DNA of 64,000 nt from Micromonospora craniellae. GTDB taxonomy: Bacteria; Actinomycetota; Actinomycetes; Mycobacteriales; Micromonosporaceae. Positions within the stretch are counted from its first letter, which is position 1. Each line of letters starts with the position of its first letter. The stretch lies in contig NZ_CP061725.1 of NCBI RefSeq assembly GCF_014764405.1, forward strand, positions 3,596,001 through 3,660,000, written 5' to 3'. A model generated the notes under the pieces. It did no database searches. It was not told the DNA's origin and saw only the letters and a list, made by a program, of their open reading frames with translations. Positions 16,275-25,043 of this stretch are shown here, piece by piece. Position numbers and translations under genes: made by a program.

Positions 16275-17603
16275 TCAGAACGTCAGCACGACGTGCGCGA
16301 CGCCGAAGTAGATGATCAGCCCGGTGGCGTCGACGAGCGTGGTCACCATCGGCGCGGAGACGACCGCCGGGTCGATGCGGAGCCGCTTGGCCAGCATCGG
16401 CATGGTGGCGCCGACGGTGGCGGCCCAGGCGCAGATGATCACCAGCGAGACGCCGATGACCAGGGCGATCTCACCACCGACCACGACCACGCCGACGACC
16501 AGGCCGACCGCTGCCAGCAACGCGCCGAGCAGCAGACCGACCCGGGACTCCCGCCAGATCACCGCCGGCAGGTCCGAGCCGCGCAACTCGCCCAGCGCGA
16601 GAGCGCGTACGGCGGAGGTGGTGGCCTGTGCACCCGCGTTCCCGCCGGTGCCCACGAGCAGCGGGATGAACAGGGCCAGCGCGGTCACCTGCGACAGCGT
16701 GGCCTCGAACGCCTGGAGCACATTGACGGTGAGCACCGAGGCGACGATGAGCAGCAGCAACCAGGGTGCCCGGGATCGGGCCAACCGCCAGACGCTCACC
16801 GCCATGTAGTGACCGGGCCAGGGTGCGGTGCCGGCCTGACGGGCCACGTCCTCGGTGTCCGCCGCCTCGATGATCTCCATCGCGTCGTCGATCGTGAGCA
16901 GGCCGACGAGCCGGTCCTCGCTGTCCATCACCGGCAGGGCGATGGTGTTGGTCTCCCGCATCAGGCGGGCGGCCTCCTCGGCCGGGTCGGTGGCGCGGGC
17001 CCGGAAGACGTGGGTGTCGACCAGATCGGCCACCGGCACGTCGGCGGCGCTCAGCACCAGGTCCCGCAACTCCACCACGCCGACCAGACGACGGCCCGGG
17101 TCGACCACCGGCAACACGTACACGGTCTCGGCCTCGGCGCCCTTGCGCCGCACCACGTCGAGCGCCTGGGCGGCAGTCACTTGCCGGGGCAGCGCGACCG
17201 CCTCCGGCGTCATGGTCTGCCCGACCGAGCCGGGCGGATAACCGAGCAGCTCGGCGGTCATCTGTCGCTCGCGCGGCGACAGCCCGGCCAGGACGCGCCG
17301 GGCGACCTTGGCCGGCGCCTCGGTGAGCATGCGGGCCCGGTCGTCCGGGTCCATCTCCTCGACCAACTCGTGGAACGCCTGGTCGCGCAGCCCCACCAGG
17401 ATGCGCTGCTGGTCCACCGGGTCCAGTTCCTCGAAGACGGCGAGTGCGGGGTCCTTGTCAAGCAGCCGGAACGGCACCCCGGCGGCGACCGCGTCGAGTC
17501 GGGCGAGTTCGTCGGCGATCTCGTGCGGCGGTCTGCTGTCCAACCACCCACGGATCATCTCGATGTCGTTGCGGTCGACGAGCTGCTGCAACGTCCCGGT
17601 CAT
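16275..17603 (-). CDS. mgtE: magnesium transporter MgtE
   Basis: 442 residues, normal MgtE length. An MgtE_N superhelical domain (about 10-120, with the ELDPVDQQRILVGL and MDPDDRARMLTEAP acidic repeats) and two CBS domains (about 125-245, including TMTPEAVALP and LPVMDSEDRLVGLLTIDDAM) form the cytoplasmic Mg-sensing gate. About five membrane helices follow (265-442), containing the pore-region motif PLLVGTGGNAGAQATT. It imports Mg2+ and closes when internal Mg2+ is high. The start is secure: gcggaggtgat lies just before the ATG. No M-box riboswitch was recognised in the upstream 330 bases. Confidence 0.95.
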   Translation of the reverse strand: MTGTLQQLVDRNDIEMIRGWLDSRPPHEIADELARLDAVAAGVPFRLLDKDPALAVFEELDPVDQQRILVGLRDQAFHELVEEMDPDDRARMLTEAPAKVARRVLAGLSPRERQMTAELLGYPPGSVGQTMTPEAVALPRQVTAAQALDVVRRKGAEAETVYVLPVVDPGRRLVGVVELRDLVLSAADVPVADLVDTHVFRARATDPAEEAARLMRETNTIALPVMDSEDRLVGLLTIDDAMEIIEAADTEDVARQAGTAPWPGHYMAVSVWRLARSRAPWLLLLIVASVLTVNVLQAFEATLSQVTALALFIPLLVGTGGNAGAQATTSAVRALALGELRGSDLPAVIWRESRVGLLLGALLAAVGLVVGVVVVGGEIALVIGVSLVIICAWAATVGATMPMLAKRLRIDPAVVSAPMVTTLVDATGLIIYFGVAHVVLTF

Positions 17604-17933
17604 CCGATCACCTCCGCGGGTGGCGCCGGTCGGTGCAAAGTTCCGTAGCTACCCGGTACGCATGCCGGGTACGTCGACAATCCGCCCGGCGTGGCCCAGG
17701 CCATACCGATCGGCGGCCGACGGTGGTCTCGGCGTGGAAGACGTCGGCGTTCGTGTCCGCCCCACTCGGGACGATCGCCGTCGGTGACGGGGGACGACGC
17801 CCTCGGTGATCTCCACCACGGTCGCGCCCCGGCCGGTGCCGCCCACCTCGCGTGGAGCGGGCGGGGTGCCGTGATGCCGACGCGCCGCGCGCCGACGCCT
17901 GGCGGCCGGGGTCGGCCTGTCCTAACCTTGGCG
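17604..17933. other. non-coding region between mgtE and the terC riboswitch
   Basis: About 330 bases separating the divergent mgtE and terC units. Short open frames exist on both strands, but none has a ribosome site, family resemblance or length to support a gene. An inverted repeat, cccggtacgcatgccggg (17654-17671), lies close to mgtE and may be part of its leader. I see no known magnesium riboswitch core. Confidence 0.5.
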
Positions 17934-18036
17934 GTACGAGGGGAGTACTTCCCACGAACCATACCGGTCAGTACGGCGCACCCCGGGTGTGCCTCGGGTG
18001 GTTGCCCACGAACGGTGGGTGAAGGAGACCTCGAAC
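17934..18036 (+). ncRNA. yybP-ykoY (manganese) riboswitch upstream of terC
   Basis: Three segments match the conserved parts of this riboswitch in order: the opening purine block aggggagtact (17939-17949), the second-loop segment ccggtcagtacggcg (about 17964-17978), and the closing aaggagacctc (18022-18032). Stems between them can pair (for example caccccgggtg; gcccacgaacggtgggt). The class binds Mn2+ and switches on Mn efflux or TerC/MntP-type genes. Its 3' edge contains an aaggag that could serve as a ribosome site for an alternative ATG at 18037. Boundaries are approximate. Confidence 0.8.
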
Positions 18037-18060
18037 ATGCACGGTGTTCGAGGAAGGTCC

Positions 18061-19077
18061 ATGCCCGAATTGTCTTACTCCGCCGGTGAACTTCACTCCG
18101 TGGGCACGCCGTTGCTCTGGACGGTGACCATCGGCGGGGTGCTGGCCCTGCTGGTGCTCGACTTCGCGGTCACCCATCGCCCGCACCGGGTGTCGCTGAA
18201 GGAAGCGTTGGGCTGGTCGGCCTTCTATATCGCGCTGCCGCTGATCTTCGGTGCCTGGGTGTGGTCCGAGTTCGGCTCCGAGCAGGGCGTCCACTTCCTC
18301 ACCGGCTATCTGGTCGAGAAGTCGCTGTCGGTGGACAACCTGTTCGTGTTCATGCTGCTGCTGGCGGCGTTCGCGGTGCCGACCGAGCTGGCGCAGCGGG
18401 TGCTGCTCTTCGGCATCGTCGGCGCGTTGGTGCTGCGGAGCGTCTTCATCGCGTTGGGTGCGGCGGCGTTGCAGACGCTGGACTTCGCGTTCCTGATCTT
18501 CGCGTTGATCCTGTTGTTCACCGCCGCGAAGCTGCTGCGGGACGCGTTCACCGGGCACGAGCAGTCGGTGGACATCGGCAACATGCGCTCGGTGCGGCTG
18601 CTGCGCCGGTTCATGCCGGTGGTGCATGAATACCACGGCACCAAGATGGTCGTCCGGGTGAACGGCCGTCGGGCGTTGACGCCGTTGGCGCTGGTGGTGG
18701 TGGCGGTCTTCGCCACCGATGCGGTCTTCGCGGTGGACTCGGTGCCGGCGGTCTACGGCATCACCGAGGACCCGTATCTCGTCTTCGCCACGAACGCCTT
18801 CGCGCTGCTGGGCCTGCGGGCGCTCTACTTCGTGCTGCACGCCGCGTTGAGTCGCCTGGTCCACCTCAGCTACGGCCTGGCCGTGATCCTGGCGTTCATC
18901 GGCGTGAAGCTCGGCCTGCACTGGGCGCACGGTGTCTGGGAAGGCGTCCCGCTGATCCCGACGGCGGCGTCGTTGCTGGTCATCATCGGTGTGCTGACCG
19001 TTGTGACGATCACCAGCCTGCGCGCCACCCGCAACGTGGTGCCGGGCTCCAAGGAGGTCGTCACCGAACGGCGGTGA
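18061..19077 (+). CDS. terC: TerC-family integral membrane protein
   Basis: 338 residues with eight to nine membrane helices. The family's charged membrane motifs are visible: VEKSLSVDNLFVFMLLL, ATDAVFAVDSVPAVYGIT (acidic pocket thought to bind a metal ion), and FATNAFALLGLRALYFVL. TerC proteins export or handle Mn2+ during protein secretion, which agrees with the yybP-ykoY riboswitch directly upstream. I prefer ATG 18061 (MPELSYSAGE) with gaggaagg before it. ATG 18037 is an alternative start that would use the riboswitch's own purine tract. A long palindrome downstream is the likely terminator. Confidence 0.92.
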   Translation: MPELSYSAGELHSVGTPLLWTVTIGGVLALLVLDFAVTHRPHRVSLKEALGWSAFYIALPLIFGAWVWSEFGSEQGVHFLTGYLVEKSLSVDNLFVFMLLLAAFAVPTELAQRVLLFGIVGALVLRSVFIALGAAALQTLDFAFLIFALILLFTAAKLLRDAFTGHEQSVDIGNMRSVRLLRRFMPVVHEYHGTKMVVRVNGRRALTPLALVVVAVFATDAVFAVDSVPAVYGITEDPYLVFATNAFALLGLRALYFVLHAALSRLVHLSYGLAVILAFIGVKLGLHWAHGVWEGVPLIPTAASLLVIIGVLTVVTITSLRATRNVVPGSKEVVTERR

Positions 19078-19303
19078 CCCTCGACCGCTGTAGCCAGTCG
19101 ACGTAAAAACGGTCAAAAGCCTCCTACGGCCGCTTCGGCACTCTGGCGTTCGCCGTACCCTCCTGGCACCTGGTGGAACGTCCCGCCCTGCGGTTCTAGA
19201 CCGAGAGCGTGCGGGCGCGTAGCCGGGTCGACCGCGACGCGGCGACCCGGCAGACCATGCCGGTCTCCTGAACCTCGGTAGGGCCTCGGCCACGTAGGCG
19301 GCA

Positions 19304-19339
19304 ACGGGAAACGGTGGTCCTAGGACCACCGTTTCCCGT
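19304..19339. terminator. 36-bp perfect palindrome between converging genes
   Basis: An uninterrupted palindrome centred on cctagg (arms of 18 bp, for example gggaaacggtggtcct and its complement). It sits between the end of terC and the end of the reverse-strand membrane gene and so can terminate both. With no loop bases, it is also able to form a cruciform. The preceding 225 bases (19078-19303) hold no recognisable gene. Confidence 0.75.
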
Positions 19340-19352
19340 GTGCGGGGTGGAG

Positions 19353-19961
19353 CTATCGGTGCGCGGCGAGTCGACGGCCCTCCAGGACGGTGGCGAGCAC
19401 GTACGCACCACCACCGGCGACGGCGAGGACCCAGAACGGGCCCGGCGTACCGAGGAAGAGCGCCGCCGTGCCCACCAACGCGAGCCAGCTCCCGAGCAGA
19501 TAGTGCAGCAGGTTACGGCGGGCGGCCCCCTCGGCCAGGTAGATCAGCCCGACCACGAACGCCGAGCCGGTGGGCCAGAGGACGGTCTGCAACTCAGGCC
19601 GGTCGAAGGCGCTGGTCAGACCGGTGATGGCGAGGAATAGCGCGGTGAAACCGACGCCCCAGGCGGAACCGAGCAGCTTGCCGGTGAGGGCCTCGGGACC
19701 GGTGACCCCTCGCTGGGCCCGGGTGGCGGCCACGGTGGCGGCGATCGAGCCGCCCACCAGGCCGGTGGCGAGCAGGGCCATCGGTAACCAGCCGGGTAGT
19801 TTCACCAGCGGGTCGCTGCCGGACGACACGGCGGCGGCACCGTGCCCGAGCAGGTAGGCGAGGGCGAAGCCAGCGTACGCGAGGCGATTGTCGACCTGGC
19901 CGGGGGCGCTGCGGCTTCGGCTGTCGAGGACGACGGTGGGCGCGATGGTGAGAGTGGACAT
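19353..19961 (-). CDS. integral membrane protein of unknown function
   Basis: 202 residues with about six hydrophobic helices (for example LAYAGFALAYLLGHGAAAV, LPMALLATGLVGGSIAATVAA, LLGSAWGVGFTALFLAITG) and few polar loops. No transporter motif is recognised. Start ATG 19961 has a good ribosome site (ggaggttc). It lies 27 bases after the NAD-dependent epimerase-like gene on the same strand and is probably co-transcribed and controlled by the same TetR regulator. Confidence 0.7.
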   Translation of the reverse strand: MSTLTIAPTVVLDSRSRSAPGQVDNRLAYAGFALAYLLGHGAAAVSSGSDPLVKLPGWLPMALLATGLVGGSIAATVAATRAQRGVTGPEALTGKLLGSAWGVGFTALFLAITGLTSAFDRPELQTVLWPTGSAFVVGLIYLAEGAARRNLLHYLLGSWLALVGTAALFLGTPGPFWVLAVAGGGAYVLATVLEGRRLAAHR

Positions 19962-19988
19962 GGGTGAACCTCCGGTGTGGTGTCGTCG

Positions 19989-20945
19989 TCAGGCAACGGC
20001 GAGGGGGGCAGCGGCACTCGTGCTCGGTGCGTCGCGCAGCAACGCGATCGCCTCGCGCAGCGCCTCGTCGATCGGCTGGGGACGCAGGCCGAACGCGGTG
20101 GTGGCGGCCGAGGAGTCCATCACGAACGGCCGCGCGAACTGGTATGCCGTGGTCTGGAACTCGCGGAGCATAGGAACGAACAGGCCGGCGGCCCGGAAGA
20201 CCGGTGCGGGAGCGCTGGTGAGCTTCGGCGCAGGCACGCCGGCCAGCTCGGTGAAACGGGTGGCGAGCTGCCGGATCGTCTTCGGCGCCGCACTCGGCAC
20301 GTGCCAGGGACGGTTCCAGGCCCGCTCGTCGGTGGCGGCGGTGACCAGCATGGCCGCCACGTCGTTGATCGAGGTCCAGGTGTGCGGCACGTCGAGTGGG
20401 GCGGGGACGATGGCACGGCGTCCGGCGAGCAGCGGCTGACCGAGGAAGAAAGTCAGGATCGACTGCGCCTGGAGGTAGTCGCTGGCGCGTACCTCGGTGA
20501 CGGCGCGGAGGCGACCGGCGCGCTGGGCGGCGAGGGCGTCGCGCCACATGTCGGCGCGCATCCGCAGCTTCGGGTGCGTGGCGGCGAGCGGGGTCTGCTC
20601 GGTCATCGGCCCGCTGACCTCGCCGTAACCGTAGAGGCAGCCGGCGATCACGAGTGGCGCGCCGGACCGCTCAGCGGCGGTGAGCAGCGCGGTGGCCATC
20701 GGCGGCCAGTCGGTGAGCCAGCGGTGGTAGGCGGGATTGAGGCAGTTGTAGACGGCGGTCGCGTCCTGCGCCAGCTCGCTGAGCCGGTCGGCGTCGGTGG
20801 CGTCGGCGGCGATCCGCTCGATGCGGGCGTGGATCGGGCCCCGCCCGGACCGGCTGACGATCCGGACATGCTCACCACGCGTGGCGAGCAGTCGCGCGGT
20901 GGTCGAGCCGACCATGCCGGCGCCGACGATCAGGTGAACGGCCAT
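19989..20945 (-). CDS. NAD(P)-binding epimerase/NmrA-like oxidoreductase
   Basis: 318 residues. A Rossmann fingerprint lies at the very start (HLIVGAGMVGSTTARLLATRG, Gly-rich loop near residues 8-13), followed by a conserved second-strand segment (VRIVSRSGRG). The body resembles extended SDR/atypical epimerases (AVYNCLNPAYHRW; PLVIAGCLYGYGEVSGPMTE). The classical YxxxK is not evident where expected, which fits the atypical group, so catalytic activity is uncertain. First gene of a two-gene unit divergent from a TetR regulator with paired operators, so probably repressed by it and induced by a small ligand. Confidence 0.8.
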   Translation of the reverse strand: MAVHLIVGAGMVGSTTARLLATRGEHVRIVSRSGRGPIHARIERIAADATDADRLSELAQDATAVYNCLNPAYHRWLTDWPPMATALLTAAERSGAPLVIAGCLYGYGEVSGPMTEQTPLAATHPKLRMRADMWRDALAAQRAGRLRAVTEVRASDYLQAQSILTFFLGQPLLAGRRAIVPAPLDVPHTWTSINDVAAMLVTAATDERAWNRPWHVPSAAPKTIRQLATRFTELAGVPAPKLTSAPAPVFRAAGLFVPMLREFQTTAYQFARPFVMDSSAATTAFGLRPQPIDEALREAIALLRDAPSTSAAAPLAVA

Positions 20946-20963
20946 CGAAGTCTCCCCTCGGTC

Positions 20964-20978
20964 GAGAGCGGCGCTCTC
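20964..20978. promoter_or_regulatory. TetR operator 1 (agagc-N3-gctct)
   Basis: gagagcggcgctctc is a perfect 6+3+6 palindrome, 19 bases before the epimerase-like gene. The same half-sites recur in the second operator. Probable repressor site. Confidence 0.75.
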
Positions 20979-21018
20979 TGTTGAGACCTATGCTCACGCA
21001 TGAGGGCACCCTTCGTCA

Positions 21019-21031
21019 AGAGCAGTGCTCT
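21019..21031. promoter_or_regulatory. TetR operator 2 (agagc-N3-gctct)
   Basis: agagcagtgctct repeats the half-sites of operator 1 with centres 54 bases apart. It overlaps the -35 position of the TetR gene's presumed leaderless promoter (-10-like caatct at 21045-21050), so autoregulation is likely. Confidence 0.75.
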
Positions 21032-21055
21032 CGAATGTGTGCGACAATCTCCGGT

Positions 21056-21748
21056 ATGCCTGCCGCCGCCATCCGGGCCAGGGCCCGAGCCGAGATGATC
21101 AACGAGATCAAGACGATCGCCCGCCGCCACCTCGCCGCAGAGGGGGCGAACCTGTCGCTGCGTGCCGTCGCCCGGGACATGGGGATGGTCTCCTCGGCGA
21201 TCTACCGCTACGTCCCGAGCCGGGACGAGCTGCTCACCGCGCTGATCCTGGACGGCTACCAGGCCCTCGGTGACGCGGCCGAGGCGGCCGACGCCGAGGT
21301 CACCGCCCGCACCGACCTGCGCGGCCGGTGGCTCGCCGTGTCTCACGCGGTACGCCGCTGGGCGCTGGCCCATCCGGCCGAGTACGCCCTGCTGTTCGGT
21401 AGTCCGGTGCCCGGGTACGCCGCGCCGCAGGAGACCACCGTGGCGGCGTCCCGGACCCCGACCACCCTGATCCGGATCCTGCTCGACGGCTTCACCACCG
21501 GCGTCCTGGCCGATCCCGGGCCGGACGAGCTGCCTGGTCCGGTGCACGCCGATCTCGTCGCCGTGCGGGATCACCTCTTCGCCGGACTGCCCGAGACCCT
21601 GCTGGCCCGGGGCTCCGTCGGCTGGATCCACTGCTTCGGCGCCGTCAGCTTCGAACTCTTCGGCCAGCTCGACGGCCTGATCACCGCACGGGACGAGTAC
21701 TTCGACCACCAGATGCGCCGGATGGCCGACCTGATCGGCCTGCCCTGA
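21056..21748 (+). CDS. TetR-family transcriptional regulator
   Basis: 230 residues. The N-terminal helix-turn-helix (IKTIARRHLAAEGANLSLRAVARDMGMVSSAIYRYVPSR split over residues about 18-56) has the typical 'S.IYRY..SRDELLTAL' recognition helix. The ligand domain begins with the WLAVSHAVRRWALAHPAEYALLFGSPVPGY pattern of the TetR_C_13-like group (WHG domain). ATG 21056 is preferred to earlier in-frame codons because the domain starts there and a -10-like hexamer ends five bases before it. It faces the epimerase-like/membrane pair across two identical operators. Confidence 0.88.
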   Translation: MPAAAIRARARAEMINEIKTIARRHLAAEGANLSLRAVARDMGMVSSAIYRYVPSRDELLTALILDGYQALGDAAEAADAEVTARTDLRGRWLAVSHAVRRWALAHPAEYALLFGSPVPGYAAPQETTVAASRTPTTLIRILLDGFTTGVLADPGPDELPGPVHADLVAVRDHLFAGLPETLLARGSVGWIHCFGAVSFELFGQLDGLITARDEYFDHQMRRMADLIGLP

Positions 21749-21852
21749 CGCGACTGTGGACGGGGCGGTACAGGCGGCGTAACTCATCTAGCATCAGCTT
21801 TCCCGCCGTTGTCGTACTGCGGGATCGGCTTCCACTCACGGGAGTTCCTAAA

Positions 21853-23475
21853 TTGTTCTCATCTCGCATCGGGGCCGCCTCCGGCCCCGGATCGTCCTCG
21901 CGTGCCCGCGTCATGGCCCGGGCCGCCATCGCGTCGGCACTGGTGCCGGCGCTGCTGCTCGGTGCCGGCGCACCTGCCGTCGCGGCGACCAACACGCTGA
22001 CCGTCACCACGCTTGACCGCAACGGCAAGAAGGTCACCGTCACCACGACCGTGGTCAACCTCGCCACCAACGAGCGCCGTTCGGTCAAGTCCAACAAGGC
22101 CAAGAAGCTGCCGAAGGGCACCTACGCGCTGCTCGCCTCGATCCGTACCGGGGACACCTCGACCCTCGGCGCGCGTACGGTCAAGGTCTCCGGCGCCAGC
22201 AAGACCACGGTGGACGCCCGCAAGGGCAAGCGGGTCTCGCTCGGCCTCAGCCCGGCGATCGACACCGCCGGGCGGGAGATCCTGACCAACGGGCAGATCT
22301 GCACCCGCTCCGCGTCCGCGACCTACTCGGTCGACGGGTGGGACCCCGGCGGCGGGCTGTACGTCGTCCCGAACTCCTCGAAACGGCTGGCCTTCGCCGC
22401 GATGCGGTCCTGGGTCGACCACACCGGGGTGTCCCCCCACTACGCGGTCATGTACACCACGACCAGTGTCCCGAGCACCCCGACCCGGACCTTCAGGCAG
22501 TCCTCGCTCGCCACCGTGGACGTGGAGACCCGACGCGGCCCGTCGGCGGCGAACTACAGCAGCCTGGGGGTGCAGCCGATCGACCGTTCCTGCGGCAGCG
22601 ACATGTACGCCGGCCTGGTCAGCACCGATCAGCCGTACCGGACGAAGATCCGCCTCTCGGCCGGCAAGTGGGATGTCGGGGTACACGCCTACACCGAGGC
22701 CAAGGACGGAACGGCACCGGTCGTCGGGCACTACTTCGTCCCCCGTACGGTCAGCGCGGGTAAGTCGTACACGCTGCGGTTCTTCCGGTCCGCCTGGGGG
22801 CCGTCCACCCGGCTGCCGCAGGTCAACCACGGCTGGCTGTCGTACGTGCTGAACGACATGTTCGCCGACCCCGGCTTCCCGCGCGACAGCGTCGAGGGTG
22901 GCGACAAGGCGACGGCGACGCTGAAGTTCGGTGGCAAGACGGTCAAGACCAAGAAGGACAGGGGCTGGGAGTCGGAAATGACCAGCCTTGAGTACAAGGT
23001 CAAGAAGAGCGGGTGGTACACCCTCACCAACGACGCGAGCCGCTACTACCCGGAGATCACCTTCCCGGCCGGGATGCTGTCGCCGAAGACCAGCGTCACG
23101 TACCGGTTCAAGGCGAAGCCGAACAGCTCGATGACCGCGCCCGTCTACGCGCTGACCATGCTGCCCACCGGCCTCGACCTGTACAACCGGGCCAAGGCCG
23201 GCGCGAACACGAACGTCCAGCTGAAGCTGAGCCGGCCCAAGGCCGGTCCGGACGCCAAGCTGGGCAAGAACCCTAAGGTGAAGACGGTCACCGCCAAGGC
23301 GTCCTTCGACGGCGGCAAGACCTGGCGCTCGGTGTCGGTCAAGAAGGTCAACGGCGTCTGGACCGCCCAGGTGGGCAACCCGACGTCCGGGGCGGTCTCG
23401 CTGCGGGCGCGGGTCACCGACACCGTCGGCGGCTACACCGACGTGACGATCATCCGGGCGTACGCGATCAGCTGA
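21853..23475 (+). CDS. secreted beta-rich protein of unknown function
   Basis: 540 residues. A signal peptide (ARVMARAAIASALVPALLL ... APAVAA) lies in the first 45, followed by a Lys/Thr-rich immunoglobulin-like segment, a central unrecognised part with two Cys (ICTRSAS; RSCGSDM) and a C-terminal strand-rich domain (KTVTAKASFDGGKTWRSVSV ... VSLRARVTDTVGGYTDVTI). That last pattern is common at the C-terminus of secreted subtilases of related actinomycetes, but no protease domain is present. Start TTG 21853 has gggag upstream; ATG 21913 would give a shorter signal peptide. Function unknown; probably extracellular and monocistronic with its own terminator. Confidence 0.75.
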   Translation: MFSSRIGAASGPGSSSRARVMARAAIASALVPALLLGAGAPAVAATNTLTVTTLDRNGKKVTVTTTVVNLATNERRSVKSNKAKKLPKGTYALLASIRTGDTSTLGARTVKVSGASKTTVDARKGKRVSLGLSPAIDTAGREILTNGQICTRSASATYSVDGWDPGGGLYVVPNSSKRLAFAAMRSWVDHTGVSPHYAVMYTTTSVPSTPTRTFRQSSLATVDVETRRGPSAANYSSLGVQPIDRSCGSDMYAGLVSTDQPYRTKIRLSAGKWDVGVHAYTEAKDGTAPVVGHYFVPRTVSAGKSYTLRFFRSAWGPSTRLPQVNHGWLSYVLNDMFADPGFPRDSVEGGDKATATLKFGGKTVKTKKDRGWESEMTSLEYKVKKSGWYTLTNDASRYYPEITFPAGMLSPKTSVTYRFKAKPNSSMTAPVYALTMLPTGLDLYNRAKAGANTNVQLKLSRPKAGPDAKLGKNPKVKTVTAKASFDGGKTWRSVSVKKVNGVWTAQVGNPTSGAVSLRARVTDTVGGYTDVTIIRAYAIS

Positions 23476-23480
23476 TCCGC

Positions 23481-23531
23481 CACCGCCCCGGCGGCGGCAT
23501 CGCACGCTGCGGTGCCACCGCCGGGGCGGTG
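23481..23531 (+). terminator. long hairpin terminator
   Basis: A 14-bp perfect outer stem (caccgccccggcgg at 23481-23494 and complement at 23518-23531) continues into an imperfect inner stem (ggcatcgca/tgcggtgcc). It begins five bases after the stop of the secreted protein gene, just before the next gene. Confidence 0.85.
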
Positions 23532-23544
23532 TTAGCGTCCACGG

Positions 23545-24174
23545 GTGGATCCGACACACTGCGGACCGGGCACCCCGGTCGCCGGGCTGGTGCTCGCGGC
23601 GGGCGCGGGCCGCCGCTACGGGCGACCCAAGGCGCTGGTGGAGGTGCACGGCCGGCTGCTCGTGGAACGTACGGTGGCCACCCTGGCGGCCGGTGGCTGC
23701 GATCCGGTGACCGTGGTGCTCGGTGCCGACGCGGAGTCGGTCGCCGCCCGCGCCGATCTGGCCGGAGCGACGGTGGCCGTCAATCCGGAGTGGGCCAGCG
23801 GGATGGGGTCGTCCCTGCGTGCCGGTCTCGCCGCGCTGGCGCCTACTCCGGCGGTGGCCGCGCTGGTGCTCCTGGTCGACATGCCGGGCATCATCCCGGA
23901 GGCGGTACGCCGGCTCGTCGGTCTCGCCGCCCCGCAGGTGCTCGCGATGGCGGGGTACCACACCGGCCGCGGTCACCCGGTCCTGCTCGGCCGGGCGCAC
24001 TGGGCGGGTGTCGCCGCGTCGGCCGTCGGTGACGTGGGTGCCCGTCCCTATCTGCGTGAACGTGCCGAGCAGATCCGGGTCGTGCCGGTCGCCGACGTGG
24101 CCGACGGCGGTGACATCGACACCGAGGCCGACCGGGTCAGGTTCCTCGCCGCCGGGGAGGCGGCGAGCGCCTGA
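23545..24174 (+). CDS. MobA/MocA-like nucleotidyltransferase
   Basis: 209 residues. It begins with the nucleotidyltransferase fingerprint VAGLVLAAGAGRRYGRPKAL, followed by VNPEWASGMGSSLRAGL and the metal-binding LVLLVDMPGI. This is the pattern of MocA/MobA-type enzymes that attach CMP or GMP to molybdopterin, also shared with CofC-like relatives. A late GGDIDTEADRVRF motif is typical of the MocA group. Start GTG 23545 is backed by a tagcgt hexamer ending six bases upstream (leaderless pattern). No molybdoenzyme genes lie nearby, so the cofactor assignment is inferred. Confidence 0.82.
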   Translation: MDPTHCGPGTPVAGLVLAAGAGRRYGRPKALVEVHGRLLVERTVATLAAGGCDPVTVVLGADAESVAARADLAGATVAVNPEWASGMGSSLRAGLAALAPTPAVAALVLLVDMPGIIPEAVRRLVGLAAPQVLAMAGYHTGRGHPVLLGRAHWAGVAASAVGDVGARPYLRERAEQIRVVPVADVADGGDIDTEADRVRFLAAGEAASA

Positions 24175-24194
24175 CGTGCCCGTGGGTGCCGGTC

Positions 24195-24962
24195 TCAGCG
24201 AGCGGTGAGGATCACCGGCCCGTCCTCGGTGACCGCGATGGTGTGCTCCCAGTGCGCGGCCCGGCTGCCGTCGGCGGACCGGAGCGTCCAGCCGTCCCGG
24301 TCCACCCGGTACCTGTCGTTCCCACCGGCGAGGAACATCGGTTCGAGCGCGAGGACCAGCCCCGGCCTGAGCCGCAGACCTCGGCCGGGCTTGCCCTCGT
24401 TGGGCACGAACGGGTCCTCGTGCATGGCGCGGCCGATCCCGTGGCCGCCGTGGTTCTCCATCAGACCGAATCCCCGCGACCGGCCGATGGTGCCGATGGC
24501 GTGGGCGATGTCGCCCATCCGGGCGCCGGGCGTGGCGGCGGCGATGCCGGCGTGCAGGGCGCGTCGGGTCTCGTCCACCAGCGTCTGGTCGTCCGGGTCG
24601 GCGGCGCCGACGATGAAGGTCACCGCCGAGTCGCCGTGCAGCCCGTCGATGTACGCGCCGCAGTCGACGCTCAGCACGTCCCCCTCGGCGAGCCGGTACG
24701 ACGTGGGGATGCCGTGCACCACCGCGTCGTTGACCGAGGTGCAGATGACCGCCGGGAAGGGGCTGGGTGCCGACCGTGGGTGGTAGTGCAGGAACGAGGG
24801 CTTCGCGCCGGCCTCGCTGATCACCGTGGCGGCGATCTCGTCCAACTCTCGCAGGGACGTGCCGACCGTGGCCGCCGTCTGGGTCGCGGCGAGCGCCGTC
24901 GCCACCACCCGCCCGGCCTCGCGCATCACGGCGATCTCGCCCGGCGTCTTCAACTCGACCAT
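24195..24962 (-). CDS. map: type I methionine aminopeptidase
   Basis: 255 residues, normal for MetAP I. The metal ligands are visible in order: Asp in SVDCGAYIDG, Asp in LHGDSAVTF, His in ENHGGHGIGRAMHEDP, Glu in LALEPMF and Glu in HWEHTIAVTEDG. It removes the initiator Met from nascent proteins. Start MVELKTPGEI at 24962 with gaggtggag upstream is clear. Unusually it is not in the ribosomal adk-map operon but stands alone, divergent from a small XRE regulator across an AT-rich palindrome, so it is likely a secondary, regulated copy. Confidence 0.94.
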   Translation of the reverse strand: MVELKTPGEIAVMREAGRVVATALAATQTAATVGTSLRELDEIAATVISEAGAKPSFLHYHPRSAPSPFPAVICTSVNDAVVHGIPTSYRLAEGDVLSVDCGAYIDGLHGDSAVTFIVGAADPDDQTLVDETRRALHAGIAAATPGARMGDIAHAIGTIGRSRGFGLMENHGGHGIGRAMHEDPFVPNEGKPGRGLRLRPGLVLALEPMFLAGGNDRYRVDRDGWTLRSADGSRAAHWEHTIAVTEDGPVILTAR

Positions 24963-25010
24963 CTCCACCTCTTCGTCGTTCGTGCCGGTGGGGCGGTGTG
25001 CTCCCCGGCC

Positions 25011-25028
25011 CTGGTATTTTAATACCAG
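25011..25028. promoter_or_regulatory. AT-rich operator between map and the XRE regulator
   Basis: ctggtattttaataccag has perfect 8-bp arms around two bases and stands out in GC-rich surroundings. It covers the -35 region of the XRE gene (whose -10-like tactat is at 25032-25037) and lies about 50 bases upstream of map. Likely site of the adjacent repressor. Confidence 0.75.
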
Positions 25029-25043
25029 GATTACTATAGGCCC

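Noticed and set aside
17604..17933. Possible magnesium riboswitch before mgtE
   Set aside because: The conserved M-box opening and core were not found on the reverse strand, and the region's hairpins are not specific.
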